6,137 bases of DNA, taken from positions 1 to 6,137 of the forward strand of contig CAMLNJ010000197.1 in NCBI GenBank assembly GCA_946481225.1. The letters run 5' to 3'. The notes beneath the pieces were generated by a model, which saw nothing but the letters and a program-made list of their open reading frames with translations, was not told where the DNA came from and ran no database searches. Shown piece by piece: positions 1 through 6,137 of the stretch (position 1 is its first letter; each line of letters opens with the position of its first letter). The stretch comes from an uncultured Verrucomicrobiota bacterium. GTDB taxonomy: Bacteria > Verrucomicrobiota > Verrucomicrobiae > Opitutales > Opitutaceae. The translations under genes and the position numbers were made by a program.

Positions 1-4
1 GGGG

Positions 5-27
5 CGGCGAGGCGGGGCGCCTCGCCG
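5..27. repeat. Palindromic hairpin CGGCGAGGCG-GGG-CGCCTCGCCG
   Basis: This is a perfect 10-base-pair stem with a 3-base loop, separated from the hairpin at 33-51 by only five bases. Both stems are fully complementary and in the same noncoding stretch, but their arms are unrelated in sequence, so they are two different palindromes side by side. The unit may continue past the left edge of the window. Confidence 0.55.
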
Positions 28-32
28 TCGGA

Positions 33-51
33 CGCGAGCAGGATGCTCGCG
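33..51. repeat. Palindromic hairpin CGCGAGCA-GGA-TGCTCGCG
   Basis: A perfect 8-base-pair stem with a 3-base loop lies 9 bases past the stop of the phasin-like gene. No T tract follows on the minus strand, so a classic intrinsic terminator is unlikely. Together with the hairpin at 5-27 it looks like a REP-type palindromic unit or a double stem-loop marking the end of the transcript. Confidence 0.55.
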
Positions 52-60
52 CTACTTTGA

Positions 61-399
61 TCAGGGCTCGCCGTTGCGGGTGGGGGCGGGCGCCGGGTTC
101 GCGGAGGCGTTGGCGGCGAGTTCGAGGGCGTTGACGCGGGCCTCCAGCGCGGCGAGGCGGGCGGTGACGGCGGAGTCGTGTCGGTTGAAGAGTTCGGAGG
201 CGCGCGCGGAGGCCTGGGCGCTCATTTCTTCGAATTCCCGTTTGCCGCGCTCGGCGATCTTTTCGGCGATGATGCGGGCGTCGTCGGCCTTGAGCTTGCC
301 CTGGCGCACGTAGTCATCGAGCGCGTCCTGGACTTTTTCCTTGGTGACGACCGCGGCGCCGACGCCCGCGAGGAGGGTTTTTTTGATGAGGTCGAACAT
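61..399 (-). CDS. Phasin-like small helical protein
   Basis: This is a 112-residue protein predicted to be mostly alpha-helical. It opens with MFDLIKKTLLAGVGAAVVTK, a short amphipathic and hydrophobic segment. A charged helix follows (about residues 20-60, rich in Lys, Glu, Asp and Arg), then an Ala/Glu-rich stretch with coiled-coil character around RLAALEARVNALELA (about 82-96). The tail is Ala/Pro-rich and probably disordered. This layout matches the small phasin / polyhydroxyalkanoate granule-associated family, whose members coat storage granules or act as cytoplasmic helical scaffolds. That role is inferred from the family; no PHA synthase or depolymerase gene is in view. The start is the ATG at 399-397; no clear Shine-Dalgarno sequence precedes it. 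The stop is TGA at 63-61. The gene lies 94 bases downstream of the transporter, behind a strong hairpin, so it may have its own promoter. It could instead be an unrelated short coiled-coil protein. Confidence 0.8.
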   Translation of the reverse strand: MFDLIKKTLLAGVGAAVVTKEKVQDALDDYVRQGKLKADDARIIAEKIAERGKREFEEMSAQASARASELFNRHDSAVTARLAALEARVNALELAANASANPAPAPTRNGEP

Positions 400-445
400 A
401 TGGCGGAGACTATTCGCAGGGGGCGGCGCGGCAAACGGAAAGGGG

Positions 446-468
446 CGCGCCGCGCCGGGCGCGGCGCG
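446..468 (-). terminator. GC-rich hairpin after the transporter stop, possible terminator
   Basis: A perfect inverted repeat, CGCGCCGCGCC then G then GGCGCGGCGCG, folds into a 10-base-pair all-GC stem with a 3-base loop. It begins 25 bases past the transporter stop. The following bases in the direction of transcription read CCCCTTTCCGTTT, a weak pyrimidine tract rather than a true T run. It may be a GC-type terminator or attenuator between the transporter and the phasin-like gene. Confidence 0.45.
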
Positions 469-493
469 GAATGACCAATGACCGATGGCTGAC

Positions 494-1747
494 TCAGGGG
501 GCGGGGGTGGCGGGGCGGTTGACGGCGGCGTGGGGGGCGGCGGCGCGGAGGCGGTGGGCGAGCACGAGGGTGAGGAAGAAGGCGCCGACGGAGAGCCAGC
601 CGACGCGGCCGTAGCCGACCAGGTGCCCGGCGGAGTCGCGGGTGATGAGCGCGCCGCCGAGGAGGTTGGCGGCGGCGCTGGCGCCTTGTTGCACGGCGGA
701 GTTGACGCTCATGAAACCGCCGCGGAAGCGCGGGGCGACGGAGTTGGCGACGAGCGTCGTCGCGGGGCCGAAGCGGCCGGACATGCCGACGAAGAAGAGC
801 GTGGTGACGAGCAATACGATCCAGAGAGGAGAGGGGCCGAGGTGCGTGACGAGGAGGGTGGCGGCGACGGCGGGGAGGGTGAGCGCGGCGAGGACGTGGA
901 GCTTGTCGTGGCGGTCGGTGAGGCGGCCGACGAAGGGCGTGGAGAAGAAGGTGGCGGCGCCGCCGAAGAGGTAGACGAGCGGGAGGAGTTTCTCGGTGAC
1001 GCCGGCGTTGGCGACGAGGCTCGGGGCCATGAAGGGGATGATGCAGCCGCCGGCGGTGACGAGGGCGGCGGTGACGGCGAAGCCGCGCCAGTGGACCGGT
1101 TCGGCAAGCAGGCCGCGTATCTGCGCGAGCGGCGAGGCGGCGGCGGCTTCGGCGGTCGGCGGACGGCGGGGGAGGAAGCGGGTGATCGCGAGGAGGATGG
1201 GGACGGCGAGGCCGGCGAGCAGGAAGAAGGGCGCGTGCCAGCCGAGGTGGTTGGCGAGGACGATGCCGAGGGGGACGCCGGCCACCGAGGCCAGGGGGAA
1301 GGACGACATGACGAAGGCCATGCCGCGGCCGCGGCGTTCGGGCGGCACGACGTCGGAGACCATCGCGACGACGACCGCGCCGGCGAGTCCGCCGCAGGCG
1401 CCGGCGGCGATGCGCGCGGCGAGCAGGGCGTGGTGGCTCGGGGCGAGCGCGCAGGCGAGGGTCGAGAGGGCGAAGCCGACGTAGAGCCAGACGAGGGCGA
1501 GCTTGCGGTCGAGGCGGTCGAGAAAAGGTCCGCCGGCGAGCCCGGCGACGGCGGCGGCCCCTCCGTAGGCGGCGACGAGCTGGCTGAACTGCGCGGGCGA
1601 GAGGGAGAATTCTTTCATCAGCCCCGCGCCGAGGGGCATGATGATCATGTAGTCGAGGATGTGCGTGAACTGGACCGCCGCGAGGGTGACGAGGATGGTG
1701 CGTTCGGAGGGCCCGGCGGAGGCGGAGTCGAGGGGAGAAACGGGCAT
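494..1747 (-). CDS. MFS transporter (DHA1-type, 12 TM)
   Basis: This is a 417-residue inner-membrane protein of the major facilitator superfamily, normal in length for the family. A short soluble N-terminus (about residues 1-17) precedes the first helix, which carries the family-typical FTHILDYMIIMPLG with an acidic Asp32. The loop after helix 2 holds the MFS motif A, seen as GGPFLDRLDRKLAL (about 72-85). Helix 4 carries RIAAGACGG, and an ERRGRGMAFVMSSFPLASVAG stretch precedes helix 5. A polar linker of Pro/Ala and charged residues (about 193-215) separates the two six-helix halves. The second half has its own motif-A-like GRLTDRHDK. Members are proton-driven antiporters or symporters for sugars or drugs; the substrate cannot be read from sequence. 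The start is the ATG at 1747-1745, preceded by 67 noncoding bases without a good Shine-Dalgarno sequence; the stop is TGA at 496-494. The gene follows the protease on the same strand and could be co-transcribed with it. Confidence 0.92.
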   Translation of the reverse strand: MPVSPLDSASAGPSERTILVTLAAVQFTHILDYMIIMPLGAGLMKEFSLSPAQFSQLVAAYGGAAAVAGLAGGPFLDRLDRKLALVWLYVGFALSTLACALAPSHHALLAARIAAGACGGLAGAVVVAMVSDVVPPERRGRGMAFVMSSFPLASVAGVPLGIVLANHLGWHAPFFLLAGLAVPILLAITRFLPRRPPTAEAAAASPLAQIRGLLAEPVHWRGFAVTAALVTAGGCIIPFMAPSLVANAGVTEKLLPLVYLFGGAATFFSTPFVGRLTDRHDKLHVLAALTLPAVAATLLVTHLGPSPLWIVLLVTTLFFVGMSGRFGPATTLVANSVAPRFRGGFMSVNSAVQQGASAAANLLGGALITRDSAGHLVGYGRVGWLSVGAFFLTLVLAHRLRAAAPHAAVNRPATPAP

Positions 1748-1814
1748 GGATCGGGCTTACCGTGCGTGGGGGGAGCGGGTGCGCAAACGGGCGCCGGAGG
1801 ATGGTCGCGCGGGG

Positions 1815-4800
1815 TCAGCGTTCGATCCTCAGGCGGATGAAGCGGCGGACGCCGGGGGAGGCGGGCGCGAGGTCGCGCACCGTGACGCGCTCACGTGTCT
1901 CGTCGAGCGGCTCGACGGAGACTTCCTCGAGGAAGTCGGGGCCGCTTTGCCAGTCGGCGAGGGTGCCCGAGACCTCGGGGACGTAGGCGATGTCGGGGGC
2001 GTCGCCGCGACGGACGTAGACGAGGCGGAGACGGCCGGCGTCGAGGCCGGTCTCGGGGAAGCCGGCGCGGGAGGGGGCGAGGGGATCGAGGGCGAGGGCG
2101 TATTCGAGGAGGTTGGCGAGGCCGTCGGCGTCGGGGTCGGAGGCGGGGCCGGACGCGGCGGGATCGTCGAGCTGGGCGGCGGTGAAGTGGCGGCCGAGGA
2201 AGGCGTCGAAACTGTCCGCGGGCGGGGGCGCCGGGGTGAAGGCGTGGGAGAGGACGACGGTGCCGGCGGCGAGGCCGCGGCCGTCGACGGCGAGGTGGTA
2301 GGCGACGCCTGGATACACGTCGAAGGTGACGCGGCTGGTGTTGCCGCCGAGGGGGTCCTGGTCGTTGGAGGCGACGGCGGAGAGGGTCGCGAGGGAGTCG
2401 CCGGCGTAGGCGGCGAGGAGGGTGTCGAAGGAGCTGCCGGCGGTGTGGACGACGAGGGTGCCGGCGGAGGGAGCGGTCCAGGTCCACCAGAGGGAGGCGT
2501 TGCCGGTGACGGCGGCGTGGGCGGGTTCGCCGGGTTCGCGGGTGGCGCCGACGCTGGAGCGGGAGACGGAGCCGGAGGCGTCGACGAGGGCGATGCGGTT
2601 GGTGAAGGCGTCGTTGGCGGGGGCGGAGGCGGCGCCGGAGTGGGAGAGGGAAAGATGCACGTGGCCGACGTCGCCGCCGTAGCCGTCGACGGCGATGTGG
2701 TAGAGGGTGCCGGCGGTGGCGGTGAAGGTGAGTCGGCTGGTGAAGCCGTCACCGTAGTCGTCGTTGGAGGCGCGCGGGGTGAGGAGGGAGACGATGCCGC
2801 CGGTATAGACGGCGAGCAGGGTGTCGCAGGTGCTGCCTTCGGTGTGGACGGTGACGGTGCCGTCGGCGGGGGCGCGCCAAGTCCACCAGACGGAGGCGCC
2901 GCCGGCGCTGCCGGCGTGGGAGGGCTCGCCGGATTCCTTGGTGGCGGCGAGGTTGTCGCCGTCGGCCTCGGCGACGTAGCCGAGGAGGAGGGCGCGGTTG
3001 CCGAAGTGGTCGTTCGCGGGGGGACTTTCGGGGAGGATGCGCAGGCGGAAGTTCCCGGTGGAGGTCCAGTCTTCGTAGCTGAAGCCGTCGACGGCGATCT
3101 GGTAGGTGGCGAGGGAAGTGGCGCGGAAGGTGACGCGGGTGGTTTCTCCCGCGTAGCCGAAGTTGCTCTCGATGGGGATGAGGTTGGCGAGGGCGGAGTC
3201 GGTGTAGACGGCGAGGAGGGGGAAGAGGTCTTCGCTCTCGATTTCCACGGTGAAATAGCCGGTGGAGGGGGCGGTCCAGGTCCACCAGACGGAGGCGCCG
3301 CCGGAGATGCCGGCGTGGACGGGCTCGCCGGTCTCGCGGGTGGCGCCTAGGTTGCTGGCAAGCGCGGTGACGTTGGCGCCGGTGAGGCGGAGGCGGTTGG
3401 CGAAAGCGTCGTTGGCGGGGGCGGCGGAGTCGCCGGGGACGAGGTTGAGGACGTAGTCGCCCATGTCGGGGCCGAAGCCGTCGTTCCAACCGTCGAGGGC
3501 GAGGTGGTAGGTGGTGCCGGCGGTGGTGGAGAAGGCGACGCGGCTGGTGTTGCCGCCGAGGGGGTCCTGGTCGTTGGCGGCGACGGGGACGAGGTCGGCG
3601 AGGGTGGAGCCGGTGTAGACGGCGAGAAGGGTGTCGAAGGTGCTGCCGGCGGTGTGGAGGGTGAAGGTGCCGGTGGAGGGGGCGGTCCAGGTCCACCAGA
3701 GGGAGGCGCCGCCGGAATTGCCGGCGTGGTCGGGCTCGGAGGTTTCGCGGGTGGCGAAGAGGGAGGCGCCGGAGGCGGCGACGACGGAGCCGGAGAGGGG
3801 GGCGCGGTTGGCGAAGGCGTCGTTGGCGGGCGCGGGCGGCGTGGCGTGGAGGGCGAGGGACAGGGCGATGTCGCCGGAGGCGCCGTAGCGGCCGTCGACG
3901 GCGATGCGGTAGGCGCGGCCGGCGACGGCGGGGAAGATGACGCGGCTGGTGGCGCCGTAGCCGTCGTCGTCGTCGGAGGCGACGGGGGCGAGGGTCGCGA
4001 GGGTGTCGCCGGTGTAGACGGCGAGAATGGTGTCGAAGGAGCTGCCTTCGGTCTTGAGGAGGACGGTGCCGGAGGAGGGGGCGGTCCAGGTCCACCAGAC
4101 GGAGCGGCCGCCGGGGGCGCCGGCGTGGTCGGGTTCGCCGGGTTCGCGGGAGGCGGCGCGGTTGGCGCCGGTGGCGGAGAGGGCGGAGCCGGAGAGGGGG
4201 AGGCGGCCGGCGAAGGAGTCGTTGGCGGGGGCGGGCTGGAGGGGGCCGAGGGTGAGGGCGAGGGAGGCGGCGCCGCCGACGCCGCCGAAGCCGTCGAGGG
4301 CGAAGTGGTAGGTCTGGCCCGCGGTGGTGTTGAAGGTGACGGAGCTGGAGCGGACGGAGGAGGCGTCGTCGTTGCTCGCGACGTGGGAGAGGGTGGCGAG
4401 GGTGGAACCGGTGTAGACGGCGAGGACGGTGTCGAAGTCGCTGCCGGAGGTGGTGAGGGTGGCGGTGCCGGCGGAGGGGGCGGTCCAGGTCCACCAGACG
4501 GAACGGCCGCCGGGGAGGCCGGCGTGGGCGGGTTCGCCGGCTTCGAGGCTGGCGGCAAGGGTTTGGGCGGAGGCGGAGGGGGAGGCGCCGGAGAGGACGA
4601 CGCGGTCGGCGAAGTGGTCGTTGGCCGGCGGGTGGGCGACGGCGTAGACGCGGGTGAGGGAGGCGGAGGTTTTGCCCGGCGCGGAGGCCTGGATGGAGAG
4701 GGTGAACTCGGTGACATCCGCGGGGATGGTGACGGTGACAGCGTGGAGGGCGTCGCCGGCGGCGCGGTCGGGCGGGGAGCCGGAGTCGTCGAAGGCGACG

Positions 4801-6137
4801 GGGCCGATGCCGGTGCCGGTGGCGGTGATGACGGCGTCGGTCACGGGGCCGAGATCGGTGACGCCGAGCTGAAAGGTGACGGGCTCGCCGGCGACGAGGG
4901 GGGATGAACGGGAGGCGGAGAGGGAGAGGTCGAGCTGGCCGTCGGGGGCGGCGAGGAGGGCTTGGTAGGCGTTGAGACGGCCGCCGGTGGTGCTGCGGCC
5001 GAGGAGGGCGGGGATGGGGACGACGGAGGAGAGGAGGCGTTGGCGGAGTTCGACGAGGCCGATGCCGGGGTGGCGGGCGAGGAGGAGGGCGGCGGCGCCG
5101 CTGACGTGCGGGGTGGCCATGCTGGTGCCGCTGAAGGTGGAGTATTCGGAGTCGGAGCCGCTGGTGGAGGAGTAGATGGCGACGCCGGGCGCGCCGAGGT
5201 GGACGGTGGTGGCGCCGTGGTTGGAGAAGGAGGCGAGCTGGTCGTCGCGGTCGAGGGCGGCGACGGAGACGATGTTGTCGATGGGGTAGCTCGCGGGGTA
5301 GGCGGGGCGGGCGTCGTTGTCGTTGGCCTCGTTGCCGGCGGCGGCGACGAAGAGGACGCCGGCGTCGCGCGCGGCGGCGATGGAGTCGGCGAGCGCCTGG
5401 GAGTAGCCGCCGCCGCCCCAGCTGTTGTTGAGGACGCGGGCGCCGCGGGCGACGGCGAAGTCGATGCAGGCGATGGCGCCGGAGAGGTAGCCGGAGCCGT
5501 CGGCGCCGAGGAATTTGCAGGCCATGAGACGGACGTCCCAGGCGACGCCGACGAGGGGGTGGCCGTCGTTGGCGGCGGCGCCGATGGTGCCGGCGACGTG
5601 GGTGCCGTGGTCGTTGTCGTCGGAGGGGTCTCCGTCGTGGTTGAAGGCGTCGATGCCGTGGAGGTTATCGACGTAGCCGTCGGCGTCGTCGTCGAGGCCG
5701 TTGGCGGGGATTTCGCCGGGGTTCACCCACATGCGGGCGGAGAGTTCCTGGTGGGTGGCGCGGATGCCGGTGTCGATGACGGCGACGATGACGGAGGAGG
5801 ATCCGGTGGTGAGATCCCAGGCGCGGGCGGCGTCGATGTCGGCGCCGGGAGTGCCGCCGTTTTGGCCGGAGTTGACGAGGCCCCAGAGGGTGCCGTCGGC
5901 GAGCGCCTGATCGCCGGGGAGGGAGGAGGCGGAGACGAGGTAGTCGGGCTCGACGTAGGCGTAGCGGCCGCTGCGCCGGAGCGTTTCGATGCGCTTGGCA
6001 AGCAGGGCGGCGCGTTCGGAGGCGGCGGCGGGGGCCTTGGCGGGGTCGGCTTCGTCGAGGACGAGGAGGGCGGAGAGGGTCGCGGGGGCGGCTGCGCGAG
6101 GTGCGAGGCCGAGGGTCTCCGGGAGCGATGGGGCGCC
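1815..6137 (-). CDS. Large secreted subtilisin-like (S8) serine protease with six C-terminal repeats, 5' partial
   Basis: The frame is open from the right edge of the window to a TGA at 1817-1815, giving 1440 visible residues; the true start and the expected signal peptide lie outside. The internal ATG at 5732 is not the start, because codons before it encode the catalytic Asp. Counting from base 6137, residues 1-68 look like the end of an inhibitor-I9-type propeptide, finishing in YAYVEPDYLV. The catalytic domain spans about 80-395: Asp122 in VIVAVIDTG, His177 in HGTHVAGT, oxyanion Asn269 in AAAGNEA and Ser339 in GTSMATPHVSG. All are present, so it should be active. An Ig-like linker (about 399-503), six repeats (504-1300) and a C-terminal domain (1301-1440) follow. 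The protein is presumably exported and cleaves extracellular or surface proteins, with the repeats binding substrate or surface; that is inference. Only 67 bases separate its stop from the transporter start. Confidence 0.95.
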   Translation of the reverse strand, partial: GAPSLPETLGLAPRAAAPATLSALLVLDEADPAKAPAAASERAALLAKRIETLRRSGRYAYVEPDYLVSASSLPGDQALADGTLWGLVNSGQNGGTPGADIDAARAWDLTTGSSSVIVAVIDTGIRATHQELSARMWVNPGEIPANGLDDDADGYVDNLHGIDAFNHDGDPSDDNDHGTHVAGTIGAAANDGHPLVGVAWDVRLMACKFLGADGSGYLSGAIACIDFAVARGARVLNNSWGGGGYSQALADSIAAARDAGVLFVAAAGNEANDNDARPAYPASYPIDNIVSVAALDRDDQLASFSNHGATTVHLGAPGVAIYSSTSGSDSEYSTFSGTSMATPHVSGAAALLLARHPGIGLVELRQRLLSSVVPIPALLGRSTTGGRLNAYQALLAAPDGQLDLSLSASRSSPLVAGEPVTFQLGVTDLGPVTDAVITATGTGIGPVAFDDSGSPPDRAAGDALHAVTVTIPADVTEFTLSIQASAPGKTSASLTRVYAVAHPPANDHFADRVVLSGASPSASAQTLAASLEAGEPAHAGLPGGRSVWWTWTAPSAGTATLTTSGSDFDTVLAVYTGSTLATLSHVASNDDASSVRSSSVTFNTTAGQTYHFALDGFGGVGGAASLALTLGPLQPAPANDSFAGRLPLSGSALSATGANRAASREPGEPDHAGAPGGRSVWWTWTAPSSGTVLLKTEGSSFDTILAVYTGDTLATLAPVASDDDDGYGATSRVIFPAVAGRAYRIAVDGRYGASGDIALSLALHATPPAPANDAFANRAPLSGSVVAASGASLFATRETSEPDHAGNSGGASLWWTWTAPSTGTFTLHTAGSTFDTLLAVYTGSTLADLVPVAANDQDPLGGNTSRVAFSTTAGTTYHLALDGWNDGFGPDMGDYVLNLVPGDSAAPANDAFANRLRLTGANVTALASNLGATRETGEPVHAGISGGASVWWTWTAPSTGYFTVEIESEDLFPLLAVYTDSALANLIPIESNFGYAGETTRVTFRATSLATYQIAVDGFSYEDWTSTGNFRLRILPESPPANDHFGNRALLLGYVAEADGDNLAATKESGEPSHAGSAGGASVWWTWRAPADGTVTVHTEGSTCDTLLAVYTGGIVSLLTPRASNDDYGDGFTSRLTFTATAGTLYHIAVDGYGGDVGHVHLSLSHSGAASAPANDAFTNRIALVDASGSVSRSSVGATREPGEPAHAAVTGNASLWWTWTAPSAGTLVVHTAGSSFDTLLAAYAGDSLATLSAVASNDQDPLGGNTSRVTFDVYPGVAYHLAVDGRGLAAGTVVLSHAFTPAPPPADSFDAFLGRHFTAAQLDDPAASGPASDPDADGLANLLEYALALDPLAPSRAGFPETGLDAGRLRLVYVRRGDAPDIAYVPEVSGTLADWQSGPDFLEEVSVEPLDETRERVTVRDLAPASPGVRRFIRLRIER
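1818..2237 (-). other. C-terminal domain of the protease with EF-hand-like loop
   Basis: The last 140 residues open with a Pro-rich hinge (TPAPPPADSF). Then comes FLGRHFTAAQLDDPAASG and a 12-residue loop DPDADGLANLLE at 2138-2103, with Asp at positions 1, 3 and 5, Gly at 6 and Glu at 12, as in calcium-binding EF-hand-type loops. The helix EYALALDP follows, then beta strands ending in RRFIRLRIER. Similar C-termini occur on many secreted verrucomicrobial proteins and may act in sorting or stabilisation; that role is inferred. There is no PEP-CTERM-like Pro-Glu-Pro motif, hydrophobic anchor or basic tail. Confidence 0.65.
2328..2368 (-). repeat. 41-base block in repeat 6 identical to repeat 3
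   Basis: These bases match 3537-3577 exactly and encode most of NDQDPLGGNTSRV. The other four repeats differ here in both sequence and length. The neighbouring base differs on each side (T versus C, and A versus C), which bounds the identical tract. Confidence 0.9.
3537..3577 (-). repeat. 41-base block in repeat 3 identical to repeat 6
   Basis: This is the partner of the block at 2328-2368, about 1.2 kb away and three repeat units apart. It encodes the loop NDQDPLGGNTSRV after the AVYTG strand. Confidence 0.9.
4632..4943 (-). other. Ig-like linker domain of the protease
   Basis: About 104 residues between the catalytic domain and the first repeat look like a beta-sandwich: alternating hydrophobic strands (LDLSLSASRS, VTFQLGVTDLG, AVTVTIPADVTEFTLSIQA) and an acidic turn, DDSGSPPDRAAGDALHA. 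The pattern of an acidic, Pro-containing turn followed by a strand resembles Ig-like linker modules of secreted bacterial enzymes. It probably spaces the catalytic domain from the repeat array. No enzymatic residues are apparent. Confidence 0.55.
5094..5898 (-). other. Peptidase S8 catalytic domain
   Basis: The domain begins near LADGTLWGLVNSGQNGG, a lead-in often seen in subtilases with long propeptides, and carries the complete Asp/His/Ser triad with the oxyanion Asn. The Asp codon is at 5774-5772, the His codon at 5609-5607 and the Ser codon at 5123-5121. The segment between Asp and His contains an acidic insert with NPGEIPANGLDDDADGYVD, which resembles a calcium-binding loop (DxDxDG at about 5676-5693). 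The domain ends around the helix after GTSMATPHVSGAAALLLARH. Boundaries are estimated by eye. Confidence 0.9.

Larger units (their letters stand above)
2238..4628 (-). repeat. Six tandem ~133-residue beta-sandwich repeats in the protease
   Basis: Six units begin at PANDxF. In protein order they lie at 4628-4230, 4229-3831, 3830-3420, 3419-3021, 3020-2622 and 2621-2238. Four are exactly 399 bases; the third is 411 and the sixth 384. The consensus runs PANDAFANR, LSG, ATREPGEPxHAG, GGxSVWWTWTAPSxGT, FDTLLAVYTG, ASND, TSRVTF, AGTxYHIAVDG and a closing LSL strand. WWTW is present in every copy. The fold resembles pre-peptidase C-terminal (PPC-like) modules, which are common at the end of secreted proteases and are thought to aid folding, anchoring or substrate binding. 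The PPC-like assignment is by motif impression and needs a profile search. Confidence 0.9.

Noticed and set aside
1748..1814. Promoter or terminator between protease and transporter
   Set aside because: The 67 bases show no convincing -35/-10 pair, no strong inverted repeat and no T tract, so no element is called.
485..1840. Plus-strand open frame of 451 codons opposite the transporter
   Set aside because: It is low-complexity Gly/Glu/Ala/Arg sequence mirroring the transporter codons. The minus-strand frame has full MFS motifs and twelve hydrophobic segments.
1659..3350. Long plus-strand open frame (563 codons) opposite the protease and the transporter start
   Set aside because: Its translation is almost only Gly, Ala, Glu, Val and Asp, the expected antisense of a high-GC coding region, with no domain motifs. 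It is open because GC-rich codons rarely give stops on the other strand.
2749..4494. Minus-strand out-of-frame open frame rich in Arg, Pro and Leu (581 codons)
   Set aside because: It is a frame-shifted reading of the protease, with no plausible fold; the overlapping frame has catalytic and repeat motifs.
2238..4628. CRISPR-like or mobile tandem array
   Set aside because: The period is near 399 bases, in frame and protein-coding with varied third positions; it is a protein-domain repeat.
3504..4907. Plus-strand open frame of 467 codons that looks like a Gly-rich PE-PGRS-type repeat protein
   Set aside because: Its GGGGPGPPEGGAAG repeats are just the antisense of the WWTWTAPS and HAG region of the protease repeats.
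5730..5732. ATG as the start of the protease
   Set aside because: The frame is open up to base 6137 and encodes the propeptide end and the catalytic Asp motif VIVAVIDTG before this codon, so it is an internal Met.

Overview
The window is extremely GC-rich, and third codon positions are almost all G or C. It carries three genes, all on the minus strand, so transcription runs from high to low coordinates. In that order they are a very large secreted subtilisin-family (S8) protease whose 5' end lies beyond base 6137, a 12-helix major facilitator transporter, and a small phasin-like helical protein. No RNA gene, CRISPR array, insertion sequence or integrase is visible.

The likely source is a high-GC member of the Verrucomicrobiota, possibly Opitutales/Opitutaceae. 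This is inference from protein style: multidomain secreted proteins built from repeats with PANDxFxNR, EPGEPxHAG, WWTWTAPS and FDTLLAVYTG motifs, ending in a domain with FTxAQL and DPDADGLANLLEYAL, are familiar from that group. No rRNA or marker gene confirms it.

Region by region: bases 1-60 hold two tandem perfect hairpins downstream of the phasin-like gene, which may be a terminator or a REP-like palindromic repeat. Bases 61-399 encode the phasin-like protein. Bases 400-493 are intergenic and hold a strong GC hairpin just past the transporter stop. Bases 494-1747 encode the transporter. Bases 1748-1814 are a short gap with no clear signal. Bases 1815-6137 encode the protease: end of an inhibitory propeptide, complete catalytic domain, an Ig-like linker domain, six repeats of about 133 residues, and a C-terminal domain with an EF-hand-like calcium loop.

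Nothing ties the three products into one pathway. The protease is built for export and probably for breaking down extracellular protein, the transporter for export or uptake of a small solute, and the phasin-like protein for a cytoplasmic role. The most distinctive material is the six-repeat array in the protease, including a 41-base stretch identical between the third and sixth repeats, and the hairpin pair at the left edge. I see no convincing new multi-gene system.
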